The position numbers were made by a program, and so were the translations under genes. The notes under the pieces are model-generated. The model ran no database searches. It was not told where the DNA came from and saw only the letters and a list, made by a program, of their open reading frames with translations. This document shows positions 1 through 6,618 of a DNA stretch of 17,708 nucleotides, piece by piece (the first letter of the stretch is position 1; the number at the start of each line of letters is the position of its first letter). The stretch comes from SLQH01 sp964612995 (GTDB lineage Bacteria; Planctomycetota; UBA11346): the NCBI GenBank assembly GCA_964612995.1, contig CAZTGE010000082.1, positions 1 to 17,708 on the forward strand, read 5' to 3'.

Positions 1-439
1 TCGCCCGCCGCGCAATGCGCTGCTTGAGAATGCGCATGAGCCACGAGACGGATGCAAGGCGCTCGCGACGAACGGCGACCCATACATCATCGCGCGCATG
101 GCGATCGATATCTGTAGGATCCCACGCGATCGGCCCGCCGGTCACCGGGTCCCGATCGGAAAATACCGCGCTCCAACGCTCGACCACCTCGCGCGCGCTC
201 CAGCGCTGCGTCTGGTCAGGATCCGTGCGTAATATAATATGCATGTGATTGCTCATCACGCAGAAGGAGAGAACATCCACCGCAAAAGCGTTGGATTGGG
301 TCTGGATTCCCTGTTCAACCCACTCCCGCCGATGCTCGACGGCGCCCCCACAGAGATATGCCCGACGCACGCACCGGCTGATCAGGTGGTAGCAGCCGGT
401 GCGGCGATCGTCGATGAGCAGCGAGCGCGCGATGGTCAT
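1..439 (-). CDS. Partial REP-associated / IS200-like HUH (Y1-type) protein, C-terminus beyond the window edge
   Basis: The frame is open from an ATG at 439 to the left edge (146 codons seen), so the C-terminus is missing. It begins MTIARSLLIDD and carries the YHLISRCVRRAYLCG block (about residues 17-31) and SNHMHIIL (63-70). The His-Met-His at 65-67 is the metal-binding HUH pair of the IS200/REP-associated transposase family, which nicks single-stranded DNA at palindromes. The next upstream ATG (446) meets a stop at once, so 439 is the natural start. The block SVSWLMRILKQRIARR (130-145) is where relatives usually carry the nucleophilic tyrosine; no tyrosine is visible there, so it may be a diverged, possibly non-catalytic subgroup or the tyrosine may lie further on. 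Family assignment is fairly sure; activity is not. Confidence 0.8.
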   Translation of the reverse strand, partial: MTIARSLLIDDRRTGCYHLISRCVRRAYLCGGAVEHRREWVEQGIQTQSNAFAVDVLSFCVMSNHMHIILRTDPDQTQRWSAREVVERWSAVFSDRDPVTGGPIAWDPTDIDRHARDDVWVAVRRERLASVSWLMRILKQRIARRA

Positions 440-543
440 GTCACATGGGACAGTATGAACCGTTCACGGCCTACGTCAAGTGGTAAGGGCTTGGTTGCTC
501 TTGTGCATGGATGGGCTATAGGTGGGCATGAAAGAGCTGAGTG

Positions 544-571
544 TCCTGGGTTCTACGTCCTGGGTTCTACG
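544..571. repeat. 14-bp direct tandem duplication
   Basis: The unit tcctgggttctacg occurs twice back to back (544-557 and 558-571) and is followed by another tcc. The unit is not a multiple of three, so it would shift the frame of any coding sequence running through it. It lies directly before the Rhs-like remnant. Confidence 0.9.
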
Positions 572-669
572 TCCGCTTCAATCAGGCGGGCATGGTCACG
601 CGGGTCGAATGGCCCGACGGAGCCAGAGATCATTACGCTTACAACGACAACCAGCAGCTCGTTCAGCGC
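565..669 (+). pseudogene. Remnant resembling an Rhs/YD-repeat protein
   Basis: The plus frame reads FYVRFNQAGMVTRVEW followed by PDGARDHYAYNDNQQLVQ. This resembles the YD-repeat pattern (G-x-V-T-x-V-x-x-PDG-x-x-x-Y-x-Y-D/N-x-x-x-x-L) of Rhs/YD shell proteins, which are secreted toxin or wall-associated proteins over a thousand residues long. Only about one repeat unit is visible. Similarity is lost on both sides, there is no convincing start, and the 14-bp duplication just upstream would shift the frame. It is best read as a decayed fragment near a HUH element. A chance resemblance cannot be ruled out over about 35 codons. Confidence 0.4.
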
Positions 670-898
670 CGGAGACGCGCAGGACGCTCAACTTTCAAAA
701 AATCCGCCCCTGACACGCGGCGCCTTGGGGGCGCGAGGGTCTGATCGGTGGCTCAGTGCAGAGTCACGGATGACTGTTCTGCGCCTCACTGCGCCGCCTG
801 AAGACGCCTGGTTCAGCTCGCGGCGCCAGTTGGTGAGGGATCCGGGCCAGGGGCGGAGCCCATGGAACACAGAACACGTTAACGCCCGATCACCTGCG

Positions 899-927
899 TT
901 GACACGCCCTTGCCGGTTTGGCATCCT
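899..927 (+). promoter_or_regulatory. Possible sigma-70-type promoter for the Nudix-mla genes
   Basis: A perfect TTGACA (899-904) is followed after 17 bases by CATCCT (922-927), which matches three of six -10 positions (A2, T3, T6). It lies about 90 bases before the Nudix start. The -35 box stands out in GC-rich DNA, but the -10 is weak. Confidence 0.3.
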
Positions 928-943
928 GTGCGGTCGCTCCGCG

Positions 944-967
944 AGGCGGGCCCGCGTCGGCCCGCCT
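944..967 (+). other. Hairpin in the leader of the Nudix gene
   Basis: aggcgggcc (944-952) and ggcccgcct (959-967) form a perfect 9-bp stem with a 6-base loop. There is no following T run, so a leader structure is as likely as a terminator. Confidence 0.4.
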
Positions 968-1015
968 GGTCCGGGCCGCCGGTCGGCCGGGCGCCAACCG
1001 CAGAGGGGGACGGCC

Positions 1016-1558
1016 ATGGCCGAGCATATCGAGCTGCTGAGCAGTGAGATCTTCTATCGTAGCGCGAAGGTCGCCTTGACGCTCGATCGTTTCGCCACCC
1101 CCGACGGCGAGGTGGAGCGACCGGCTGCGCATCACCGGCCCACCGTGGCGCTGATCGTCCGGCCCGATCCGGCGCACCTGCTCTGCGTGCGCCAGTACCG
1201 CTATCCGTTGCAGCGTTGGACCGTCGAGGTCCCCGCCGGCACCAGCGATCCGGGCGAGACACCGGAGCAGGCAGCCCAGCGTGAATTGGGCGAGGAGACC
1301 GGGTACAGTTGCGCCCGGCTGGTCGAGCGGCTGCGCTTCAACCCCAGCGTCGGCGTCTGCGATGAGCTGATGGTGGTGTTCGAGGCCTTCGAGCTCGGCT
1401 CCACCGCGCGCAATCCCGACAAGGGTGAGCTGGTGCGGCCCGAGCTGGTGGCCCTCGACGACATCCCCCGGTTGGTGGCCGCGAACGAGATCTGCGATGG
1501 CAAGACCCTGTTGGTCCTGGCGCTGCTGGGCCTGCTGCCGGGGACGGCGTCGTGCTGA
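1016..1558 (+). CDS. Nudix hydrolase, ADP-ribose pyrophosphatase type
   Basis: This 180-residue protein should hydrolyse ADP-ribose or a related nucleoside-diphosphate sugar to AMP plus a sugar phosphate in the cytoplasm. The Nudix box is complete at residues 75-97: G75-x5-E81-x7-REL-x-EE-x-G-Y, with the metal-binding glutamates E90, E93 and E94. The segment FNPSVGVCDE (108-117) is the substrate-side loop region usual for ADP-ribose pyrophosphatases. The ATG at 1016 is chosen because a purine-rich agaggggga ribosome site lies just before it; the longer upstream frame is non-protein-like. Its last codons overlap the GTG start of mlaE by 7 bases, so the two are probably co-translated. Exact substrate is not decided by sequence. 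Confidence 0.9.
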   Translation: MAEHIELLSSEIFYRSAKVALTLDRFATPDGEVERPAAHHRPTVALIVRPDPAHLLCVRQYRYPLQRWTVEVPAGTSDPGETPEQAAQRELGEETGYSCARLVERLRFNPSVGVCDELMVVFEAFELGSTARNPDKGELVRPELVALDDIPRLVAANEICDGKTLLVLALLGLLPGTASC

Positions 1559-2340
1559 GCCTGGCCGGCCGGCGTATCCTCGACTCCTGCAGCGGCGCCG
1601 GCCTGGCGGTGCGGCTGCTGCTGCAGGCGCTGGCCCGGCTGCCGCTGGCCTGGCGCAGCCGGCGTCAGATCACCCGTCATATCGATGTCGCCGGCATCGG
1701 CTCGATCCTGGTGCTCACGCTCATCGCCGGGCTGACCGGCATGATCATGGTCATGCAGATGGGCCCGTCGCTCGAAACCTACGGCGCCATGCACATGGTC
1801 GGCGGGATGCTGGGGGTGACCTTCACCCGCGAGCTCGGGCCGATCTGGGCCGCGGTGATCGTGCTCGCACGGGTGGGCTCGTCGATGGCGGCCGAGATCG
1901 GGACCATGACCGTCAACGAGGAGGTCGAGGCCCTACGGGTGATGAACATCGATCCGGTGCGCTATCTGGTGATGCCGCGGATCGTCGCCCTGGTGGTGGC
2001 CATGCCCTTGCTCACCGCCCTGGCCGATGTGGTCGGCCTGCTCGGCGGGGCTTACGTCGCCGAGGCGGCCTTCGGCGTGCCCTACGAGACCTTCGCCGAG
2101 AGCGCGCAGAACCTGATCCAACCCGGCGACTATCTCGGTGGCCTGATCAAGTCGACGGTGTTCGCGCTGATCATCGGCACCGTGGCCTGCAATCAGGGCC
2201 TGCGCACCGAGGGCGGGGCCGAGGGCGTCGGCCACAGCACCACCAACACCGTGCGCCTGTGCGTGATCTTCGTGCTGATCGCCGACCTGATCATGACCCA
2301 GATCCTGCAGCTGCTGATGGGCGGGGGAGCGGGTCTGTGA
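1552..2340 (+). CDS. mlaE: MlaE-family ABC permease for phospholipid transport
   Basis: This 262-residue inner-membrane protein has the MlaE signature: FTRELGPIWAAVIVLARVGS (91-110) followed by the SMAAEIGTM segment and VNEEVEALRVMNIDPVRYLV (121-140), then KSTVFALIIGTVACNQGL (200-217) with GGAEGVGHSTTNTV (221-234). Several hydrophobic segments are visible (about 48-70, 98-112, 144-168, 204-214, 236-256). In the Mla system two such permeases pair with two MlaF ATPases and an MlaD ring to move lipids between inner membrane and periplasm. The start is a GTG at 1552 inside the end of the Nudix gene. The stop overlaps the mlaF ATG (TGATG). Length is normal. Confidence 0.95.
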   Translation: MLSLAGRRILDSCSGAGLAVRLLLQALARLPLAWRSRRQITRHIDVAGIGSILVLTLIAGLTGMIMVMQMGPSLETYGAMHMVGGMLGVTFTRELGPIWAAVIVLARVGSSMAAEIGTMTVNEEVEALRVMNIDPVRYLVMPRIVALVVAMPLLTALADVVGLLGGAYVAEAAFGVPYETFAESAQNLIQPGDYLGGLIKSTVFALIIGTVACNQGLRTEGGAEGVGHSTTNTVRLCVIFVLIADLIMTQILQLLMGGGAGL

Positions 2341-3185
2341 TGTCGAACTCCGAGGGCGACTGGGATTCGGAGGAGCTCGAGCGCCCGGTGCCGGTCAGCG
2401 ATACCGCACCGGAGGGCAAGCAGGTCTACATCCGTGTGCGCGATCTGCACAAGCATTTCGGCCGCCGGCACGTCCTGCGTGGCATCGATCTGGACGTCTA
2501 CCACGGTGAGACCCTGGTGATCCTCGGCATCTCCGGCTCGGGCAAGACCACCTTCATCAAGCATCTGATGGGCAGCGCGCGCATCGAGAGCGGCGACATC
2601 CGGGTGGGCGATTTCGACCTGCGGACCATGCGCGGCGATGACTGGCGCGCGTACCGTTCGCGGATGGGGGTGGTGTTCCAGCACGCTGCCTTGCTGGGTT
2701 CGTTGACCATCTTGCGCAATGTCGGTCTGCCGCTGATCGAGGAGGAGCGCGTGCCGCTCGACGAGGTCCGCGAACGGGTGATCCGCGCTCTGCGGCGGGT
2801 CTTCCTTCCGGCCGAGGAGATCCTCGAGCTCAAGCCGGCCAGCTTGTCGGGCGGCATGCGCAAGCGGGTCGGGATCGCGCGCGCGATCATCCGCGAGCCG
2901 GACCTGTTGCTCTACGATGAGCCGACCACCGGCCTCGACCCGGTCACCGTCAGCGGAGTCAACGAGTTGATGCGCGATCTGCAGGAGCGCCTCGGCGTGA
3001 CTTCCATCGTCATCACCCACGATCTCGATGCCGCCTTCTCGGTGGCGGATCGCATAGCCATGCTCTACAAGGGGCGGATCATCGCGCTGGACACGCCACA
3101 GCGCCTGCGCGAGAACGACCACCCGGTGCTGCGGCAGTTGCTCGAGGCGGAGGTGCGCGGACCGTTGACAGAGGGCTACGTGTGA
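2340..3185 (+). CDS. mlaF: MlaF-family ABC transporter ATP-binding protein
   Basis: A 281-residue ABC ATPase that energises MlaE. Walker A is GISGSGKTT (63-71), the Q-loop glutamine is Q114, the signature LSGGMRKRV (169-177) is the MlaF/Ttg2A form, Walker B with the catalytic glutamate is LLLYDEP (189-195), and the switch histidine is H227 in ITHD. The first 27 or so residues are acidic and longer than in E. coli MlaF. The ATG at 2340 shares bases with the mlaE stop, which implies translational coupling. No mlaB (STAS) gene follows, although MlaB normally stabilises MlaF. Confidence 0.95.
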   Translation: MSNSEGDWDSEELERPVPVSDTAPEGKQVYIRVRDLHKHFGRRHVLRGIDLDVYHGETLVILGISGSGKTTFIKHLMGSARIESGDIRVGDFDLRTMRGDDWRAYRSRMGVVFQHAALLGSLTILRNVGLPLIEEERVPLDEVRERVIRALRRVFLPAEEILELKPASLSGGMRKRVGIARAIIREPDLLLYDEPTTGLDPVTVSGVNELMRDLQERLGVTSIVITHDLDAAFSVADRIAMLYKGRIIALDTPQRLRENDHPVLRQLLEAEVRGPLTEGYV

Positions 3186-3218
3186 TGCCCGTCGGGCCGC
3201 AAGGAAAGGAGGGCCGCG

Positions 3219-4790
3219 ATGCCGACTGAAGCCAAGGTGGGACTGGTGTTCTTCCTCGGGCTCGGTCTGGTCCTGTGGTTCACCATCTACGTCGGCGACA
3301 TCACCTTCGAGAAGGGCCAGTACGCCGTCCGCTTTCCCAACGTACAGGGCATCACCATCGGCTCGCAGGTCCACTACAACGGCGTCAAGGTCGGTCAGGT
3401 GCGTCGCGTGGTGCCGGTGGTCACCGAAGCAGGCCGGGCGATGGTCGAGCTCCACTTCGACATCGAGGAGAAGCGCCGGCACGCTGTGCGGATCAACCGG
3501 GACACCCGCTTCACCATCAACCAGGGCTTTCTCGGCTCTTCGACCCTCGAGATCATCACCCAAGGCAAGGGCGACATGATCTCGCAGGAGTCGCTGCAGG
3601 GGCACGAGGGCCAGGTCCCGGTGACCATGAGCGACGTGTTCAACGAGATCTACGCCATGGTCGCCGAGAACCGCGACAACCTGTCACGCGGCGTGGCAGG
3701 GCTGCCCGGCGCGGTGACCAGCTTCAAGACGATGAGCGATGAGGTCCGGCAGCTGGTGGTGACCAACCGCGATCGTCTGCGTCAGGCCATCGTGCACATC
3801 TCCGGTATGGGCAAGGCGATCATGGAGCTGGTCGAGACCAACAAGGACAAGGTGGCTGCGGCGATCGCGCGGATCGAGGGCATGTCCAAGCAGGTCGAGG
3901 AGGTGATCGAGGAGAATCGCGCCGATGTGCGCAGCACCATCGCCCGCCTGCCCAAGACGATGGAGAACATCTCGGGCGCCGCCGGTTCGATCCGCAGCAT
4001 GGTAGAGGAAAACCGCAAGGACCTCGCCGCGACCATGGGTGAGCTGGCGACCTTCGCTCCCAAGCTCAACGCCATCGGCCTCGATCTCAAGCGGATCACC
4101 TCGCAGATCGCCAGCGGCCGCGGCACGGTCGGGAAACTGGTGATGGAGGACGCCCTCCATGACAAGGCGACCACTGCCATCGATGCCGTCAACCAACGGA
4201 TGGAGGAGATCGAGCCGATGACCGCCGGCATCAGCCAGCTCAAGTTCTACATCGGCGGCTACGGCGGCGTGAACACCGACACCGGCGCCCTGCTCGGCAC
4301 CGTCTATCTGCGTATCGAACCCAAGCCTTGGAAGTTCTACGAAGCCGGCGCCACCTATCGCGGCGCCCCGGATGATCGCGACGTCGCCGAAGAGGATCCG
4401 GATGACCTCAACATCGATATCAACATCATGCTCGGCTGGCGCTTCTTCCCGATCGACGATTACCAGCAGTACCGCGTGTCCGTCAAAGGCGGCTTGATCG
4501 AGGGCGCGGTCGGCGGCCAGGTCGACGTGCCGGTGTGGCGTGACCGGCTGTTCGCCCACGCGATGATCCGCGATCGCCACAACGAATACGATCCCGACGA
4601 GCGCCGCTACGAAGCCGGTTCCGGGCCCTACGCCCGCGCCACCCTCGAATGGCGGGTCTGGCGTCGCGTCAGCATCCACGCCGGTGGCGACGACCTGTTC
4701 AACGAGCCCGCGCCCTTCTTTGCTATCAGCGCCGAGCTGCTCGACAACGACATCCGCAATCTGGTCACCGCCGCGGGCATCATTCCCTGA
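3219..4790 (+). CDS. MlaD/MCE-family substrate-binding protein with long helical tail and C-terminal beta-rich domain
   Basis: 523 residues, nearly three times E. coli MlaD. Residues 7-23 form one membrane helix with no cleavage site. The MCE domain follows (about 34-115): FPNVQGITIGSQVHYNGVKV (39-58) and NQGFLGSSTLEI (101-112). A helical tail (about 135-335) has a repeated motif with N-R/K-x at 151, 183, 208, 233 and 265. SGRGTVGKLV (299-308) is typical of MCE tails. Residues 340-523 are rich in aromatic and alternating hydrophobic residues with turns (LKFYIGGYGG, GATYRGAPDD, AGGDDLFN) and look like antiparallel beta structure, possibly an outer-membrane or barrel-like domain (inference). 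A strong aaggaaaggagg site precedes the ATG. Last gene of the operon; no mlaC is seen. It could form a self-contained bridge from inner to outer membrane. Confidence 0.9.
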   Translation: MPTEAKVGLVFFLGLGLVLWFTIYVGDITFEKGQYAVRFPNVQGITIGSQVHYNGVKVGQVRRVVPVVTEAGRAMVELHFDIEEKRRHAVRINRDTRFTINQGFLGSSTLEIITQGKGDMISQESLQGHEGQVPVTMSDVFNEIYAMVAENRDNLSRGVAGLPGAVTSFKTMSDEVRQLVVTNRDRLRQAIVHISGMGKAIMELVETNKDKVAAAIARIEGMSKQVEEVIEENRADVRSTIARLPKTMENISGAAGSIRSMVEENRKDLAATMGELATFAPKLNAIGLDLKRITSQIASGRGTVGKLVMEDALHDKATTAIDAVNQRMEEIEPMTAGISQLKFYIGGYGGVNTDTGALLGTVYLRIEPKPWKFYEAGATYRGAPDDRDVAEEDPDDLNIDINIMLGWRFFPIDDYQQYRVSVKGGLIEGAVGGQVDVPVWRDRLFAHAMIRDRHNEYDPDERRYEAGSGPYARATLEWRVWRRVSIHAGGDDLFNEPAPFFAISAELLDNDIRNLVTAAGIIP

Positions 4791-4976
4791 GCTGCAGGAG
4801 GCGCTGGAGCCCAGTTCGCGGCGTAGCTGATGGCCCGGCTGCACCGGTGGAGATCGGCGTGCCTGCGCCGCGTGGGCCCACTCTTGCGCTGGTGTGCGAT
4901 GCGGTCTTGGCGATGGCGAGCCCCGGCCTGCTGTAGGCTCGGCGCCCTGTGTACCGAGCCCTGGGGGGGCGTAGCG

Positions 4977-5010
4977 GGGGGCGACTGCGCGCAGCGCAGA
5001 GCGAGCCCCC
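4977..5010 (+). terminator. Candidate hairpin downstream of mlaD
   Basis: gggggc (4977-4982) pairs with gccccc (5005-5010), and an inner ctgcgc/gcgcag stem (3-base loop) lies within. There is no T run after it on the plus strand, so termination is only inferred from position. Confidence 0.3.
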
Positions 5011-5016
5011 GCGAAC

Positions 5017-5076
5017 AAAAAGCCGCGCGGGCGCCGACCGCTACAATGCCCCTTGGGGTGCGGGCGGCGCCCGCGC
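5017..5076 (-). terminator. Candidate intrinsic terminator for the OmpA-like gene
   Basis: gcgcgggcgcc (5025-5035) and ggcgcccgcgc (5066-5076) form a perfect 11-bp stem; the 30-base loop contains a smaller cccc-tt-gggg hairpin (5049-5058). Read on the minus strand, the stem is followed after three bases by TTTTT (complement of 5017-5021), the layout of an intrinsic terminator for the gene ending at 5135. The large loop is unusual. Confidence 0.45.
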
Positions 5077-5081
5077 TATGC

Positions 5082-5109
5082 TTACGCCCGGGCGATGGCC
5101 CGGGCGTAA
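5082..5109. terminator. Strong palindrome between convergent genes
   Basis: ttacgcccgggc (5082-5093) and gcccgggcgtaa (5098-5109) form a perfect 12-bp stem with a gatg loop, 26 bases beyond the stop codon of the OmpA-like gene. Because it is symmetric and ends in TTA/TAA it could serve both strands, although the T run is short. Confidence 0.5.
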
Positions 5110-5134
5110 CGCGCAGCATGACCTCAGCGGGGGG

Positions 5135-5797
5135 TCAGCCTCTGGCCTGGGGACGCTTGGGCAGGACGATGATCTCGACGCGGCGGTTGCGGGCCCGGCC
5201 GGCGTTGGTGTCGTTGGTCGCGCGGGGGCGTTGATCGGCGTAGCCGGCGAAGCCGAGGTAGCGCTCGGGAATGCCTTCGCGCTCGATCAGATAGTGGAGC
5301 ACCTTGCGGGCGCGGGCACCGGCGAGGTGCCAGTTGTCCTCCCACTTGTTGCGGGTGCGCACGATGGGCTGATTGTCGGTGTGGCCGTTGACGCGGACGT
5401 AATGCCCGGCGTAGCGGTCCTTGATCACGTCCGAGACCTTGTCGAGGGTCCGGCGCGCGGTCGGGCTGAGGTCGTTCGAGCCGGACTTGAACAGGATCTG
5501 GTTGTCGATGGCGATGATCAGCTCGCCGTTGCGCCAGGTCACCTCGGCGCCGTAGGCGGCGAGCTCGTCGCTGAGGTCATCGCGTGGCTCCTCGATGACC
5601 ACCGGGGGCTTGGCCTCGAGCTCGGCGATCCGGGCGTCCTTGGTCGCGAGTTCGCCCTGGAGGTCGGAGATCTGCGTCTCCAGCTCGCCGACCTCGACCT
5701 CCTTGTACATAAGTTCACGTTGGTTGCCGCAGCCGGCGAAGGCGAAGGTCAGCGCCAGGCCGATGAGCAAGGTCGGGTGCGGGCGGAAGTTACGCAT
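5135..5797 (-). CDS. OmpA-family peptidoglycan-binding lipoprotein with coiled coil
   Basis: 220 residues. A hydrophobic signal (10-22) ends in FAGC, so C23 is the likely lipidated cysteine (the -3 residue Phe is atypical). Residues 34-66 form a heptad-like acidic helix (GELETQISDLQGELATKDAR). The OmpA C-terminal domain (about 92-213) has ILFKSGSNDLSPTA, VNGHTDNQPI (136-145), LAGARARKVLHYL (158-170) and the family end motif GRARNRRVEIIV (200-211). D141 and R162 match the diaminopimelate-binding pair of OmpA. It would sit in the outer membrane and hold the cell wall. The arrangement also resembles MotB-like and YiaD-like proteins; no flagellar or Tol neighbour is visible, so the role is general envelope anchoring. 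Transcribed divergently from the macro-domain gene. Confidence 0.9.
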   Translation of the reverse strand: MRNFRPHPTLLIGLALTFAFAGCGNQRELMYKEVEVGELETQISDLQGELATKDARIAELEAKPPVVIEEPRDDLSDELAAYGAEVTWRNGELIIAIDNQILFKSGSNDLSPTARRTLDKVSDVIKDRYAGHYVRVNGHTDNQPIVRTRNKWEDNWHLAGARARKVLHYLIEREGIPERYLGFAGYADQRPRATNDTNAGRARNRRVEIIVLPKRPQARG

Positions 5798-6034
5798 ATG
5801 CCACTTCTACCGGCTCCGGTGGGCCATGGCAAGCGCCCGCAGCCATCCCCGACCGGTGCGGAAGCGGTCGGTCGCAGCCGCCGCGGCTGTCTCGGGTCAC
5901 CGGCTCGGCCACCTACGTGTCCTCGCGCCAGCGACTTCTGCCGCCTGGGCCCCCGCTGCTGCCGGCCCGCCAGCGCGTCGGCTGGCCTTGTGTCCTGGCC
6001 CACACCCGACGATGATCGCCGTACGGGAGGTGCC

Positions 6035-6541
6035 ATGACCAGCATTGAGACGGTGGAGGGCGACATCACGGCCTGCGCGGTGGATGCGATCGTCAATGCG
6101 GCCAACAGCCGGCTCGCCGGCGGCGGCGGGGTCGACGGCGCGATCCACCGTGCCGCCGGTCCGGAGCTGTCGCGCTCCTGTCGCGCGATCGGCGCTTGCC
6201 CGACCGGCGAGGCACGCATCACCCCCGGTTTCGCGCTACCGGCCCGCTGGATCATCCATGCGGTCGGGCCGGTCTGGCGCGGCGGTGAGGCTGGCGAATC
6301 GGCTTTGCTCGCCTCCTGCTACCGCAACAGCCTCGCCCTGGCCGCCGGACACGGCGTGCGGAGCATCGCCTTCCCGGCCATCAGCTGCGGCGTCTACGGC
6401 TATCCGATCGAGGCGGCCTGTCGGCTCAGCGTGGCGAGCATCCGCGACTGGCCGTGCGCCGAGCGGGGGATCGAGCGGGTGCTGCTGGTGGCCTTCTCTG
6501 CCGAAGTGGCCTGTCACTGGCGCGCTGCGGCCAACGCGTGA
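6035..6541 (+). CDS. Macro-domain ADP-ribose / O-acetyl-ADP-ribose deacetylase, YmdB type
   Basis: 168 residues, the size of a stand-alone macro domain. Motifs in order: GDIT (9-12), IVNAANSRLAGGGGVDGAIH (19-38) containing the catalytic-loop asparagine and glycine-rich loop, and FPAISCGVYGYP (113-124), the second ribose/phosphate loop. This set is typical of the YmdB/MacroD class, which hydrolyses O-acetyl-ADP-ribose or removes ADP-ribose from proteins in the cytoplasm. The ATG at 6035 follows a good gggagg ribosome site; the same frame is open upstream for a long way but that part is not protein-like and overlaps the OmpA gene antisense. It stands alone between a divergent gene and an unrelated downstream gene. 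Confidence 0.93.
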   Translation: MTSIETVEGDITACAVDAIVNAANSRLAGGGGVDGAIHRAAGPELSRSCRAIGACPTGEARITPGFALPARWIIHAVGPVWRGGEAGESALLASCYRNSLALAAGHGVRSIAFPAISCGVYGYPIEAACRLSVASIRDWPCAERGIERVLLVAFSAEVACHWRAAANA

Positions 6542-6618
6542 TCCCGTCGGCGTGTAACCGCTCTCTACGCCGTGGGGTAGACATATGTACCGCTCACCCT
6601 GCCCCCGAGGAGGCTCCC

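Larger units (their letters stand above)
440..1015. other. Intergenic stretch between the HUH gene and the Nudix gene
   Basis: No complete gene is supported over these 576 bases. It holds a short Rhs-like coding remnant (565-669), a 14-bp tandem duplication (544-571), a possible promoter (899-927) and a 9-bp stem hairpin (944-967). The reading frames that cross it are low-complexity and do not look like proteins. It separates divergently oriented genes, so it probably contains promoters for both. Confidence 0.6.
4791..5134. other. Convergent intergenic region rich in hairpins
   Basis: No gene is supported in these 344 bases between the ends of mlaD (plus) and the OmpA-like gene (minus). Reading frames here are Arg/Ala/Trp-rich translations of GC-rich DNA. 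It contains three strong inverted repeats (4977-5010, 5017-5076, 5082-5109) that probably act in transcription termination from both sides. Confidence 0.6.

Noticed and set aside
239..1015. Upstream extension of the Nudix frame
   Set aside because: The frame is open upstream but reads as non-protein sequence, overlaps the HUH gene antisense, and a good ribosome site marks the ATG at 1016.
2193..3605. 470-codon open frame on the minus strand across mlaF and mlaD
   Set aside because: It is antisense to clear mlaF/mlaD coding sequence, rich in His/Asp/Val/Arg as expected of a mirror frame in GC-rich genes, and has no family motif.
3684..5018. 444-codon minus-strand frame antisense to mlaD
   Set aside because: Mirror frame of the MCE gene; composition (Gly/Ala/Asp/His runs) and lack of motifs mark it as a shadow.
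4791..5134. tRNA or small structured RNA gene
   Set aside because: The hairpins do not form a cloverleaf or a recognisable RNA family; terminators explain them more simply.
4949..6034. Upstream extension of the macro-domain frame
   Set aside because: It is antisense to the OmpA-family lipoprotein and would add about 360 residues unlike any macro protein; the ATG at 6035 has its own gggagg site.
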